DNA from: DTU019 sp050949825
GTDB taxonomy: Bacteria > Bacillota > Syntrophomonadia > Syntrophomonadales > Syntrophomonadaceae
Assembly (NCBI GenBank): GCA_050949825.1
Contig: JBMNGL010000013.1
Location: 434,001 to 498,000, forward strand
Reading direction: 5' to 3'
Length of the DNA stretch: 64,000 nucleotides
Positions 28,283 through 37,781 of this stretch are shown here, piece after piece. The translations under genes and the position numbers were made by a program. Position 1 is the stretch's first letter. Every line of letters begins with the position of its first letter. The notes beneath the pieces were generated by a model that saw only the letters and a list, made by a program, of their open reading frames with translations, did not search any database and was not told where the DNA came from.

Positions 28283-28310
28283 TGGCCATATCTCTCTTCC
28301 CGAGGTCTCT

Positions 28311-28748
28311 TTACTCCATCAAAAGGATGCGGGCTCCAATGGCCAGCAAGGCAACCCCGATCAGATCCCGCAGTTGAAAATCATACTGTTTCATGCCGAA
28401 CGCCCCCGTGTTATCGATCATCAAGGCGGTTAAGATCTGCGCTACAATAATGGCTGTGGTGGCATTGCCTACCCCGATCTGGGGAATAGTGCGCACCACC
28501 GCATAGATAATCACCACATTCATGATGCCACCCAAATAGGCATACCAGGGGGCCTCCTGCAGTTTTCCTCCCTGCCACCCCAGACCCAGGCAGATAATGA
28601 TTACCAGAACGGTCAGTACTCCGATAATATGTACCACCAGGGTTGATTCCCAAATCCCGATTACTTTGCCCAGAGCAGCGTTAAAGGTCCCCTGCAGCGC
28701 CATGGCCGCTCCGGATAATGCCGCCAATCCCAGGTACAACCAGTTCAC
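28311..28748 (-). CDS. DMT-superfamily inner membrane protein (DUF606/YdcZ type)
   Basis: 145 residues, five hydrophobic segments, with the half-length EamA-like features LSGAAMALQGTFNAALGK, VVHIIGV and NATTAIIVAQILTALMID, and a final helix LIGVALLAIGARIL. These match the DUF606 family, thought to be small-molecule transporters. Substrate unknown. Single gene. Confidence 0.85.
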   Translation of the reverse strand: MNWLYLGLAALSGAAMALQGTFNAALGKVIGIWESTLVVHIIGVLTVLVIIICLGLGWQGGKLQEAPWYAYLGGIMNVVIIYAVVRTIPQIGVGNATTAIIVAQILTALMIDNTGAFGMKQYDFQLRDLIGVALLAIGARILLME

Positions 28749-28892
28749 TCTTTATGCCCCTTTCGCACCTTTTGGCTTATTGTGAATAACCGCTGCAGCT
28801 TTTATGCAAAGAATCACCACTTGACAAAAAGCCAACCGGAGCAAACCAGGGGGCCATCACCCGGTTCACAACCGAATAACTTGGGCCTGGAC

Positions 28893-29241
28893 CTACCGGT
28901 CACAGGCTTTAAATATCCAGCGCAGATAGCAACGACGAGCTTGACGCAGTTTGGTCAATCTATCCTGCAATTGTTCTTTTTCGCTGGGATTGCCACACCG
29001 GGCCAATTGATTTTTCAAACCCTCGATATCTTCCTGCAAATTATGCAAGGTCTTTCCTACCCAACCAACGCGCACCAATGACCACCCCGTAAAAAATAAT
29101 TATCCCTAAAATTAGTTTACGAAGCGTGCTCAAAGAGGTGACGTTTGGCGGATGGTATTTAATGTCGATTAATACGAAAATAGGCTTTAGACGCAGTAAA
29201 CGCTGATTAAAAAACCACCTATCTTTTAACCATATATTCAC
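28893..29241 (-). pseudogene. Possible frameshifted small membrane/coiled-coil gene
   Basis: Two overlapping minus-strand frames: the upstream one (29041-29241) encodes a membrane helix KLILGIIIFYGVVIGARW; the other (28893-29078) encodes a helical, charged segment NLQEDIEGLKNQLARCG ending RWIFKACDR. Joined by a one-base shift near 29060 they make one helix-plus-coiled-coil protein. No ribosome site is convincing. It may equally be chance. Confidence 0.25.
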
Positions 29242-29339
29242 TAATATGCGGTTTTGTTTAAGGTGAATTATACTGCAGGATTGATAGCGTTTAGTCCCAA
29301 GCTTGGATTTCGCCTGTTGGTTACTTGCAGCGCAATATC

Positions 29340-30155
29340 TTAAGGCAAGTGATCGCTGGCATCAGCTTCCAGCAATTTAAACCGTTCCACAATCTTACCG
29401 CGCTGCGGCGGCCATTCCTTTTTTCCGCAAAACAGTTCATAGGGTCGAGTATAAACCTTCCCGGAGCGCAGGTTGCGATAAATCACCATAGGGCTGAGGG
29501 TTTCAGTATGCTCTGCCAATTGGCATATGATTTCCACTATTTCACCCGAAAAGTGCTGATAGCGCTGCCCAACCTGTATATCACACCTAAAAGGTTGGCT
29601 ATTGATCTCCTTTCTGATGATGGCAGCCATCTCCTGGCTGATCTGCAGTAAAGAACCCAGGTTGTAAACAACATGATCACAGGTGGCAATGTCACGCAAT
29701 TCCCGCTTGGCCAATTCAATGCGCCGTGCTGCTTCTTCATCCGGGTAACCGAGCTCTCTTATTGATTGGATGATTTCCGCCAGATCCCGGTAGATGAAGA
29801 GGCTGACCACTTGCTGATAGCCGACATTTTGTTTCAGCTTGCGAATCCCCTCCAGGGTCATAATGGCCAACCCATTTTTGCGCGTTTGGGCCACCCGTTG
29901 CAGTTCAGCGCCGGTTACCCCATAGAAATTATCGAGATAGCGGATCTGCTCCACGATACACCCGGTGCGCTGCAGTTCCAGGTAATCCTGACGGGTAATG
30001 AAGTAATAGTCCTTGCCGTGCTTCTCCCCCCTTCTGGGAGAGCGGGTCGTAAAGGAGACAATGGGTTCCAGATAATCACTGTTTTCCATGAGCAGGTATT
30101 CCATCAGGGTGGTTTTGCCCGATGCCGTAGGACCATTTAGCAAAAAATATTTCAT
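29340..30155 (-). CDS. Guanylate kinase-like protein fused to a C-terminal DUF1653 domain
   Basis: 271 residues. Residues 1-180 look like a guanylate kinase: P-loop GPTASGKTT and the GMP-binding TTRSPRRGEKHGKDYYFI. Residues 192-260 carry DUF1653-type features (YQHFSGE, AEHTETLSPMVIYRNL, VYTRPYELF). The GMK part has a normal binding segment, so it may be active, but DUF1653 is usually a separate protein of unknown function. GGAGGAG precedes the ATG. Neighbours give no hint. The true housekeeping gmk is presumably elsewhere. Confidence 0.8.
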   Translation of the reverse strand: MKYFLLNGPTASGKTTLMEYLLMENSDYLEPIVSFTTRSPRRGEKHGKDYYFITRQDYLELQRTGCIVEQIRYLDNFYGVTGAELQRVAQTRKNGLAIMTLEGIRKLKQNVGYQQVVSLFIYRDLAEIIQSIRELGYPDEEAARRIELAKRELRDIATCDHVVYNLGSLLQISQEMAAIIRKEINSQPFRCDIQVGQRYQHFSGEIVEIICQLAEHTETLSPMVIYRNLRSGKVYTRPYELFCGKKEWPPQRGKIVERFKLLEADASDHLP

Positions 30156-30345
30156 CCTTTGATCTCCTCCTTCTATGTTCCCAAGCGTAAGCTGATAAAT
30201 GCGCTAGGCAAAAGAGATGTAGCCTTGAATTGCTTCTGCATTGCTATTATGGCCGCAGCGCCTTGAGCTGCTAAAAGAAAAGCCCGCTATGTAATCATTA
30301 TCGACAAGGAGGAGTCTTAAGATGAGTAGATCCTGCCCGGAGAAG

Positions 30346-31053
30346 TCAAATAAATGTGGCCAGGGCAATGATGAGCAAGCCCAGGCAGAATCCCAGCCAC
30401 CGACTGCGCGGACCTTTTTGGATCGCCTGGGGCCAGAGTTGAAAGGTCACCAGATAAAGCATAATGCCAGAGGCAAATCCCAGTAGCCAGGGCAGCAAGG
30501 TGGGCACCACAGCGACAGTCAACTTGCCCAGGGCAGTGCCCAGTGGTGTGATCAGCCCCACCGCTGCTGTCTGCAATAGAATGCGTTGGCGGCGCTGTCC
30601 GCCCATCAGCAGTGGGGCTGCAATCGCCATACCTTCAGGTATATTATGTATAGCAATGGCCAGGGCAATGACCATGCCGGTGCGGGCTTTCAATTCCCCG
30701 CCCATGGCTATGGCCATGCCTTCAGGCAGATCATGCAAGGCAATCCCCAGCATAATGAGATAGCCCAATCCCAAAAGGGTCTCGGGTCCATTCATCCATT
30801 GTCTCAGCCAACGATCGCATATCCATATGGCGGTTATTCCCAACAATACACCCAGCAAAGCGGCCTGGTAATGACTCAGCAGCGCTGAGGGCATCATATC
30901 GAAAACCACAACTGCCACCATAACCCCGGAAGCCAGACCTAAAAATACCGCCAGGCTGCGATTGCTCCAATTGCGTTTTATAAAAAGCAGCATAGCGCCA
31001 ACCGTGGTGCAAAAACCAGCCAAAACACTCATGGCCATTATGTTATCAAACAC
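30346..31053 (-). CDS. ZIP-family divalent metal transporter
   Basis: About 235 residues, seven or eight hydrophobic segments. The two metal-binding helices are clear: ALHDLPEGMAIAMG and AIHNIPEGMAIAAP, the ZIP HNxPEG motifs, which carry Zn or other divalent metals into the cytoplasm. The GTG at 31053 follows GGTGGGG by 5 bases and is preferred over the upstream ATG at 31086; ATG 31038 is a third possibility. Monocistronic. Confidence 0.92.
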   Translation of the reverse strand: MFDNIMAMSVLAGFCTTVGAMLLFIKRNWSNRSLAVFLGLASGVMVAVVVFDMMPSALLSHYQAALLGVLLGITAIWICDRWLRQWMNGPETLLGLGYLIMLGIALHDLPEGMAIAMGGELKARTGMVIALAIAIHNIPEGMAIAAPLLMGGQRRQRILLQTAAVGLITPLGTALGKLTVAVVPTLLPWLLGFASGIMLYLVTFQLWPQAIQKGPRSRWLGFCLGLLIIALATFI

Positions 31054-31273
31054 CCTATCCCCACCTGCATAACATATAATAATCATTTTATGTTGGCAGT
31101 GGATGAGTTAGGTATTTTTCTTGTCCGGAGCCAGTCCCTATATTGGGCTTTTCCCACCTAAATCTCCTGTTTAGTCCTCAGCCCAAGCATTACTGGAGAA
31201 CTGCTATTTTTATTTACAGCAGGTATATTAGCTGCAAATTTCTCATAATGTGCAGCAAGGAGGTGCAAGCAAG

Positions 31274-31648
31274 ATGTGGAAAAACATAAGCATTGAATTG
31301 AACGGACTGGCCCGGGCTATTCTCATATCCCTGCTCCTGGCAGTGGCAGCCGCAACGGTGGTGTATTTCACCAGGCTGTCTGAGGAGAGTTTCGGATTGC
31401 TGGCCAAGATCATTCTGGCCGGCGGGGTATTTACTGGAGCCGCCTATGTGGCGAAAGCCCGTGCCACCCGCGGCCTGGTCAGAGGGCTGAATTTCGGTGT
31501 GATGATCTTTATTCTTATGCTCATAGCCACATTGGCTACCAATCCCGGTTTAATAGGTATCAAGAGTTCCCTGTATAATCTGCTGCTCTGTATGGTCTCC
31601 GGAGCTTTAGGCGGAGTTTTAGGGATCGGCTTAAGCAACAACATATGA
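31274..31648 (+). CDS. TIGR04086 family membrane protein (YrzE-like)
   Basis: 124 residues, four hydrophobic segments. The N-terminus GLARAILISLLLAVAAATVV and the Gly-rich last helix (GALGGVLGIG) fit the TIGR04086 family of Firmicutes, function unknown. The ATG at 31274 is decided by GGAGG ten bases upstream; an in-frame ATG at 31250 precedes the ribosome site. A strong terminator follows. Confidence 0.75.
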   Translation: MWKNISIELNGLARAILISLLLAVAAATVVYFTRLSEESFGLLAKIILAGGVFTGAAYVAKARATRGLVRGLNFGVMIFILMLIATLATNPGLIGIKSSLYNLLLCMVSGALGGVLGIGLSNNI

Positions 31649-31656
31649 AGCCGAAT

Positions 31657-31709
31657 CAGAAAAAGGCCAGCCAGGCCGGTATACAACCGACCCTGCTGGC
31701 CTTTTTCTG
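31657..31709 (+). terminator. Strong hairpin terminator
   Basis: Perfect 15-bp stem CAGAAAAAGGCCAGC/GCTGGCCTTTTTCTG, with runs of A and T at the base on both sides, so it may act in both directions. It follows the YrzE-like stop by 8 bases. Confidence 0.9.
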
Positions 31710-31935
31710 TGCGCGCACCGCAATGGTACCAGCCCACCAGTGGGTCGGGTCCACTGCCTTCACCCCTGCAGCCATCAGCATTTATAGCTGATTATTAACC
31801 CCATATCTTTATCAACAGATTGCGCAGGAAAACCGGGAGCCTTAAATAATATACCCGCACTGAGTTTGCCTCCTTAAACAGAGAGTATCTTTTCTGGTAT
31901 TGTATGATTTCTGGTGCAAAAAAGTGACAGATAAA

Positions 31936-34008
31936 TTAGGGAGATAGGAGGGCCATCCCGGGACCAGCCATGAATTCAGACAATTCAGCCCTTTTTATAC
32001 TGGCTGCTTTCTTAATAGGGATGCTGTTTTTAAACACCCGGCCATAGGAGCGCTTTTCCAACCGGGCATCCAGCACAATGAAAAGGCCGCGGTCGCTTTC
32101 ACTGCGAATCAATCTTCCCGCCCCCTGTTTAAAACGCACCGCAGCGTCAGGCAGCATGAAGCCCTTGAAACTGCTGCGCTTTTGCAGACGGTAATAGCGG
32201 TCTCCGGCGCTGCAGAAGGGGTCGGCCGGAGACCTGAAAGGCAGTCTGACCATGACCAGGGTTTGCAGCACATCCCCTTTGAGATCAATTCCTTCCCAGA
32301 AGGTCTCCAAACCCATTAATACTGTATTTGAGGCTTGCACAAATTGTTCCATCAGGTACTTAAATTCTCCATCCTCATCCTGCACCAGCAGGCACAAACC
32401 CTGTTCACCAGCCCAACCGCGCAAGGCCAGTGAGGCCGCCTGCAATTCTTTGCGCGAAGTGAAGAGTGCCATGGTGCGGCCTTGTGTTACCGTCAGAATG
32501 TCTTGCAGTGCAGCGCTGACCGCAGCGCTGAAACCCGGTGAGGCTGGATCAGGCATGTCGGAGAGAGACACCAAGAAGGCCTGGGTGTCATAGTCGAAGG
32601 GCGAGTACTGCAACAGGGTTTGCACCCGATCACTATCCTCCAAATAATTCAACCCGGTTTTTTCAATAAAATAATCGAAGGAATCCTCAATGGTTAAGGT
32701 AGCCGAAACCATCACCAGGCTCTTTAGCTTACTGTAAAGCCGCTGATGTAAAAGCTCTCCGATGCGAATACTGGAGGACGATAAGGCTAAAGGCTGCCCA
32801 TCCTGATATTGAATCCAGCAAATGGTATCAGGATGATCGAGGCCCTCTTCCATAACCATAAAGGCTTGTTCAGACCCTTCCCTGAGGGTCTGAATCAGCC
32901 CATTCAGTTCCATTTCCTCATCTTCCCCGGCAAGCTCGGCTTTTAATTCCACCAGGCGATGTATCAGCAGGTTGGTGCTGTGCTGCCAGGCTGTATAATT
33001 TCCCACCATTTCCGCAAACCAGTCACTTTCAAAATCCTCATATTCCAGCACCCGGGCGTGATCCTCCCGGGGCCGGGATGGCTTGACGGCAGCGAAACAG
33101 GCCTCCAGCAACTCCAAACAGCGGTTGACCATATTGACAAGCTCGTTGAGGTTGACCGCCTGGGTGGAATAGCGGCCTTTCAAGTACTGCAGATAACCGC
33201 GTTCGTACTTGCGCTCCTTGCTATACAACAAGTGCAGCATTTCCCGGCATTCTTCCCGGGAGAACCTGGCCGACAGCTTGTCAAATGATTCCCTTTCAAA
33301 GGTGTGGGCTTCGTCTATAATCAGGTAATGATATTCAGGTAGAATGCTGTTGTCGACCAGCAAATCCGACAACAAGAGGGCATGATTGACAACGATCAAA
33401 TCCGCCTTTTCCAGACGTTTAAGCATTTTCAAACGAAAGCATTTATCCCGATAGGGGCACAGTTCTCTGGCGCAGCTGCGGCGGTTGGCCGCCAGCAGGC
33501 CCCAGTGTTTCATGACCTGGCCGGGTAGCCCCAGTTCCTTGCGATCGCCGCTGCCGGTTGTTTCCGCCCAATGCAAAACCGCTTCCATGAAGGCCTGTTC
33601 CCCTTTATCAAGCCGGCGTTTCCCTGCCAATATGCTCATATACTGGTTCCAACACAGGTAATTCTCACGCCCTTTGGCCTCGGCACAGGTGTAGCCCTGC
33701 TTGATAACCGCTTCTAAATCCGGAATATCGTGCTCAATTAACTGCTGCTGCAAGGCGCGGGTGCGGGTGGATACCACTACTTTTTCCCCGCTATTAAGGG
33801 ACCACAGAATGGCGGGCAACAGGTAGGCAAATGATTTGCCCACCCCGGTGCCTACTTCAGCCACCAGGAATTCCTGGTCGCTGAAGGCATCTGCCACAGC
33901 CTGGGCCATTTGCACCTGTTCGTCACGATGCCGGTATTGCTTGATATGCTGTTCCATTGGTCCGCCCGGTTCAAAATAGGCGGCTACTATGTCGCGGGCA
34001 AAGGTCAT
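31936..34008 (-). CDS. DinG-type ATP-dependent DNA helicase
   Basis: 690 residues. Superfamily 2 XPD/DinG helicase: Walker A EVGTGVGKS, four cysteines of an iron-sulfur cluster (C at TCAEAKG, NYLCW, SCARELC, RDKC), Walker B IIDEAHTF and motif SATL. No exonuclease domain is present, unlike Bacillus DinG. It unwinds DNA and DNA-RNA substrates with 5'-3' polarity in known homologues. No LexA box is seen upstream. GGAGGAG lies 12 bases before the ATG. Confidence 0.92.
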   Translation of the reverse strand: MTFARDIVAAYFEPGGPMEQHIKQYRHRDEQVQMAQAVADAFSDQEFLVAEVGTGVGKSFAYLLPAILWSLNSGEKVVVSTRTRALQQQLIEHDIPDLEAVIKQGYTCAEAKGRENYLCWNQYMSILAGKRRLDKGEQAFMEAVLHWAETTGSGDRKELGLPGQVMKHWGLLAANRRSCARELCPYRDKCFRLKMLKRLEKADLIVVNHALLLSDLLVDNSILPEYHYLIIDEAHTFERESFDKLSARFSREECREMLHLLYSKERKYERGYLQYLKGRYSTQAVNLNELVNMVNRCLELLEACFAAVKPSRPREDHARVLEYEDFESDWFAEMVGNYTAWQHSTNLLIHRLVELKAELAGEDEEMELNGLIQTLREGSEQAFMVMEEGLDHPDTICWIQYQDGQPLALSSSSIRIGELLHQRLYSKLKSLVMVSATLTIEDSFDYFIEKTGLNYLEDSDRVQTLLQYSPFDYDTQAFLVSLSDMPDPASPGFSAAVSAALQDILTVTQGRTMALFTSRKELQAASLALRGWAGEQGLCLLVQDEDGEFKYLMEQFVQASNTVLMGLETFWEGIDLKGDVLQTLVMVRLPFRSPADPFCSAGDRYYRLQKRSSFKGFMLPDAAVRFKQGAGRLIRSESDRGLFIVLDARLEKRSYGRVFKNSIPIKKAASIKRAELSEFMAGPGMALLSP

Positions 34009-34137
34009 AACAGGGGTTCTCCTCCGGATGAAATCGGTTTAGGGGCGCCCGAGGAAGAATATAACCATTACGGAGTCCAAGGGGAAGTGGGGGCACCCCG
34101 GGAACGACCGGCGATGAAAACATCGCCGTTGCCGGGT

Positions 34138-34434
34138 TTACGGGGCATCACCGTGGGGGATGCGGGTAATCTTACAGCCTTTGCCCCCGGGTTCAATGCG
34201 GTAGGTTTCCTCAATTGCCACCTGTTCCTGCAGCAATAAATCCCGCTGAAACTCAATATCATCAGGGTGGGTTTTAACTGCCAGGCCGCAACTGGCAGAA
34301 ATTTCGCGGGGAATGGGTATAACAAGAAAAACCATCCCGGCCGCCTGTAGCACCTTCTCCGCCTTTAAAGCCTGGGTGGTGCTGCTAAAGGTGATAAGTC
34401 CAAAATCATCCAGTTTAACCAGGTTGCTGCTCAT
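34138..34434 (-). CDS. DUF3343 protein (putative Se/S carrier-like)
   Basis: 98 residues. The pattern FSSTTQALKAEKVLQAAG, PIPREISASCGLAVK fits DUF3343, with one central Cys (ISASCG). The family is often annotated as a putative selenium/sulfur carrier and is linked to YedF and selenium genes elsewhere; here the neighbour is a thioesterase. A role in Se or S transfer is family-based only. It begins 17 bases after the thioesterase gene stop on the same strand. Confidence 0.75.
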   Translation of the reverse strand: MSSNLVKLDDFGLITFSSTTQALKAEKVLQAAGMVFLVIPIPREISASCGLAVKTHPDDIEFQRDLLLQEQVAIEETYRIEPGGKGCKITRIPHGDAP

Positions 34435-34451
34435 TACTGTATCTCCACTTT

Positions 34452-34883
34452 TTATAATGAAATGTCTCCGATTCTAAGAAAGGTTCCTTTGGATTGGCTG
34501 ATAAGCCGCTCCCCGGCCCAAACACCCGCTTCGGCAAAGATCAGGTTGCGACCCGCTTTAACTACTTTGCCCTTGCCCACCAGCCGTTCGCCGAAGGGAG
34601 CAGCAGCTATCATGGCCACCGATATGTCTGCAGTAACGGCAGTAATCCCCAGGGAGCGGATAGCATTGCCCATGGCCGCATCGGCCAGGGAGGTCATCAA
34701 CCCGCCATGTATAACCCCCAGCGGGTTGGCATGTTTCGCACTGGTTTCCACCTCGAACTGGGACTCACCAGGCCCCAGGCGCGTCAGTTCTATCCCTAGC
34801 AGATTATAATAGGCGGTATCCTGCAGGGCTTTGTAAAGATAATCAAAAAGCCGGGCATCAATGCCCGCATTTTGGGCAGCCAC
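34452..34883 (-). CDS. PaaI-family hotdog thioesterase
   Basis: About 143 residues with the hotdog fold and PaaI motif HANPLGVIHGGLMTSLADAA; the Gly-rich HGG-DAA helix and its Asp belong to the active site of acyl-CoA thioesterases of this group. Start is uncertain: GTG at 34883 has GGGAGG at better spacing than ATG 34889. It forms a pair with the DUF3343 gene. Substrate unknown. Confidence 0.85.
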   Translation of the reverse strand: MAAQNAGIDARLFDYLYKALQDTAYYNLLGIELTRLGPGESQFEVETSAKHANPLGVIHGGLMTSLADAAMGNAIRSLGITAVTADISVAMIAAAPFGERLVGKGKVVKAGRNLIFAEAGVWAGERLISQSKGTFLRIGDISL

Positions 34884-35010
34884 AATCATTCCTCCCTTTC
34901 ATGATAAGGTTAATTATAGCATAACCGTAAGAGACAGTATTCCCTTGTCACCCCCTAATAATAATCACACCCTTATGGGTACAAAATAAGACCACAGGAG
35001 GTGTGATGAT

Positions 35011-35544
35011 TTGCATATATGGGGCTATTACGTGGAGCGAAAAAAGGCCATACTGATCGGGGCGGCATTGCTGTTGCTGCTGACCGTTTTATGGTCGGCT
35101 ATAATCAAAAAGCCTTCCGCAGAAGTGCCGCAAAAGCCTTTGCTGGTGGAAGACACTGAAACACAGTGGTATATAAGGTTTTCCGTCCAAAATCAAAAAA
35201 CCACCGCTTATGTGGAACCTGCTCAGGCACAGCGGGCTTCCAGCGGAGGCACTTATTATATTGGGGGAGTGGCAGTGCATCCTTTAAAACCCGGCGTCGA
35301 CCCGCGCAATCCCATTATCCCCTTTGGAACCATGATTTACCTGGATGAGCCACTGCAGGTGCAAGGCCGGGAGATGTCGGCCTTCAAGGTCATCGATACC
35401 GGGGATGTGGCCTATGGCCGCTATGGCAACACCCCATATTGGTTTGACATCTATTGGGGCCAGTCCAATTACTACAATGTCCAGAGTGCCAGCAAATTCG
35501 GCATTAAAACCGTAAATTATTATTGGTATGAACCGTGGCGTTAA
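35011..35544 (+). CDS. Secreted/membrane-anchored 3D (double-psi barrel) domain protein
   Basis: 177 residues. An N-terminal membrane anchor (AILIGAALLLLLTVLWSA) and a C-terminal 3D domain: IPFGTMIYLDEP, KVIDTGDVAYG, FDIYWG. The three conserved Asp give the family its name and form the active site in MltA-type lytic transglycosylases. Likely acts on peptidoglycan, perhaps in germination or cell-wall remodelling. TTG start, with AGGAGG 9 bases upstream. The stop overlaps the convergent macro-domain gene by 4 bases. Confidence 0.88.
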   Translation: MHIWGYYVERKKAILIGAALLLLLTVLWSAIIKKPSAEVPQKPLLVEDTETQWYIRFSVQNQKTTAYVEPAQAQRASSGGTYYIGGVAVHPLKPGVDPRNPIIPFGTMIYLDEPLQVQGREMSAFKVIDTGDVAYGRYGNTPYWFDIYWGQSNYYNVQSASKFGIKTVNYYWYEPWR

Positions 35545-36077
35545 TCAGCTATACTCTGCAGAGCCTGCTCGTGGATACGGGTTGTACTTTGATCGTACAG
35601 CACCATGCGAATGTGTTTGACATGCTTAAGGCGGTCAGCTGTCTCCTTGATGGTCTGCAATGCCACCCGGGCAGCCTGCTCCACGGGGTAGCCGAAAATC
35701 CCGGTGGATATGGCGGGAAAAGCGATGGATTCGATTTCCTTGGCATCTGCCAACTCGATTGCCTCGCGGTAACAACGGGCCAGCAAGTCAGCCTCGGGCT
35801 TGTCAACACCGTAAACCGGTCCCAGGCAATGCAGCACATACTGATTGGGCAGTTCATAGGCGGCGGTAATAACCACCTCACCGGGAGCAATTGGCGCATA
35901 ACGGGCTCCTTCCCGGGCCAATCCGGGACCTGCGGCGCGATGAAGGGCCCCGGCCACACCACCCCCGCTGGTTAACATGGCATTGGCAGCACAGACCACT
36001 GCGGTCATATCCGCCTGAGCAGCTATGTCTCCCTGTTTAATCTCTATCTTGATCCCATTCCAAACAGCTTCAGCCAT
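35541..36077 (-). CDS. Macro domain ADP-ribose hydrolase-like protein
   Basis: 178 residues. Typical macro domain: VVCAANAMLTSGGGVAGALHR (ADP-ribose loop), HCLGPVYG, and FPAISTGIFGYP. The family hydrolyses O-acetyl-ADP-ribose or removes ADP-ribose from targets. ATG 36077 follows GGAGAAGAGG. It lies 20 bases after the MBL hydrolase gene on the same strand, and the pair may share a transcript. Confidence 0.93.
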   Translation of the reverse strand: MAEAVWNGIKIEIKQGDIAAQADMTAVVCAANAMLTSGGGVAGALHRAAGPGLAREGARYAPIAPGEVVITAAYELPNQYVLHCLGPVYGVDKPEADLLARCYREAIELADAKEIESIAFPAISTGIFGYPVEQAARVALQTIKETADRLKHVKHIRMVLYDQSTTRIHEQALQSIAD

Positions 36078-36097
36078 ATCCTCTTCTCCTCTCCTTA

Positions 36098-36784
36098 TCA
36101 TCGCATCAGTCGCTTTATATAACCTTGAATATAATCAGCCACAGCCTGAGCGGGGGAATAGATGCCGAAATGCCCCTCACAGAGAATATCAGCCTGCAAG
36201 TCCAGCAGTTTCTCCATGGACTTTTTCCACTGCGTCTTGTCCGAACCCCATTCCTTGGTGAAAGGGCCATGAATATCCTGCCCAAATAAAACCCTCTGCC
36301 CCTCTGTATCCACATAGGCGGCGATACTGCCCGGGGTATGCCCCGGGGTATGCACACAATGCAGAGCCAAATCCCCTATCATCACCGTCTCATCGGCAGA
36401 CAAAACCCGGTCCACTTTCACCCCATTGTACTTTACTCCGTACCAGGCTGCCGCAGTCAGCTGTGGCAAGCCTTCTTCAATGGCAGGCAGTTCCAGGCGA
36501 TGGGCAATGACTTCGGCCTGCAGTATCTTTTGAAAGGCTTCCACTCCGCCTATGTGGTCAATATGGCCATGAGTAAGCACAATGGTCTTGATTTGGTCCG
36601 GGTTTAACCCGCTGTAATCGATATTGTCCAGGATTTGGGCCACGCTTCCTCCGGCACCGGTGTCAATCAAACAGGAAGCCCCCTGCCCTTCCAGCAGGTA
36701 AACCATACAATCTTCGGCATCCGACAGCCTGCCGCCCCCGACCTGGTATATTCCGGGGGCAATGGTAATGACTCTTTTTTTCAT
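36098..36784 (-). CDS. Metallo-beta-lactamase-fold hydrolase
   Basis: 228 residues. The zinc site LTHGHIDHIGG (HxHxDH), a later TPGHTPGS and a DIHGP motif mark an MBL-fold hydrolase. Substrate is unknown; glyoxalase II-like thioesters or phosphoesters are typical. ATG 36784 is preferred because GGAAGGGG lies upstream and the preceding in-frame codons have no ribosome site. Confidence 0.9.
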   Translation of the reverse strand: MKKRVITIAPGIYQVGGGRLSDAEDCMVYLLEGQGASCLIDTGAGGSVAQILDNIDYSGLNPDQIKTIVLTHGHIDHIGGVEAFQKILQAEVIAHRLELPAIEEGLPQLTAAAWYGVKYNGVKVDRVLSADETVMIGDLALHCVHTPGHTPGSIAAYVDTEGQRVLFGQDIHGPFTKEWGSDKTQWKKSMEKLLDLQADILCEGHFGIYSPAQAVADYIQGYIKRLMR

Positions 36785-36832
36785 GTCATACCCCTTCCTT
36801 AAGCAAAGCACGACTTCGTTTTTACTGGCCAT

Positions 36833-37226
36833 TTCCCTTTTAGATTACCCCGACCTGCCCTGTTTTTCAATCACTGCTGGAGCTGTGAGCCGTCCAAACA
36901 ACATCTTGTCCAGCATTACCTCAGCCTGAATCGAAGTTGATCAGCAGGTGGATTCAATGGGATTTTTCGTTATGCATATCATTCGTTACCGTTGTCGCAG
37001 AAATGGGGTTGTCAACAACCCAGTTTAGGTTGTGTGAAAACCGCGTGGCGCTTTTTTCTTCGCTGCACCTATAACCATAAAAGCGTTATTGGAGGATAAA
37101 GGCCCGATCAAACCCGATATTCTCCAAACATCCTCCATATTTAAAGCAATAACTTGACGACTTTAATAATTACCACGCAGGCTGCCGTCATCATGACATC
37201 CTTTCCAAGGACACCTTTACCCCACT
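36833..37226. other. Intergenic, no gene recognised
   Basis: About 390 bases with short non-coding-looking frames only. A small hairpin GGTTGTCAACAACC is visible near 37010. I see no promoter-gene unit. Confidence 0.5.
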
Positions 37227-37252
37227 AAAAAACAGCAGGGTTCCCTGCTGTT
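37227..37252 (-). terminator. Rho-independent terminator of the DUF4870 gene
   Basis: Stem AACAGCAGGG-TT-CCCTGCTGTT followed on the minus strand by TTTTTTA, 28 bases beyond the stop codon. Confidence 0.9.
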
Positions 37253-37279
37253 ATTATCCATTGCTATATTTACCGCCAA

Positions 37280-37666
37280 TTACTTGAGAAAGCGAATCGT
37301 TAACGGGTATTGATAGTGCTGCCCATTGCTGGTATTGACCGCCGCGATGATAACCAGCACCACATCGGCGCCTCCCAGAATGCCTAGCAGCAATAGAGTC
37401 AATACACTTAAAGGTATAAAAAGAATGGTCACAAACAACAAGCCGGACAGTATCAACCCGACCAGGGCATAAATGGACATAGAGATTTGAAAATTCAGGG
37501 ATTCTTTGCCCTGCTCATCGACCAGCTGGTATTGATCTTTGCGCAATAGCCAGACTATCAACGGGCCCAATATGTTTGCCAGAGGAATCCCGGTGACGAC
37601 AAGCAGTGCGCTCAAGTGGCAAGCCATGGCCCAATTGCGTTCGGTCATATCACTGCCGGAATTCAT
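37280..37666 (-). CDS. DUF4870 membrane protein
   Basis: 128 residues, three or four hydrophobic segments. The start MACHLSALLVVTGIPLANILGPLIVWL and the motif VDEQGKESLNFQIS are diagnostic of DUF4870 (TIC20-like fold). The function is unknown. ATG 37666 is favoured by GGAGG 11 bases before it. Confidence 0.9.
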   Translation of the reverse strand: MNSGSDMTERNWAMACHLSALLVVTGIPLANILGPLIVWLLRKDQYQLVDEQGKESLNFQISMSIYALVGLILSGLLFVTILFIPLSVLTLLLLGILGGADVVLVIIAAVNTSNGQHYQYPLTIRFLK

Positions 37667-37781
37667 AGTATAATATACCTCCATATCACTAAATACCCCT
37701 CGGGCTGTCATATTATTATACTATACCATCCCGGCGATTGTTCATATTAATGTCAATGCTGCCATTAATAGACCCGCTTGC

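Noticed and set aside
30321..30485. A 54-codon plus-strand frame with AAGGAGG upstream
   Set aside because: It runs antisense through the 3' end of the ZIP gene, has no recognisable protein pattern, and the ribosome site could be chance.
36833..37226. Possible short peptide frame near 36957
   Set aside because: 23 codons without a ribosome site or conservation evidence.
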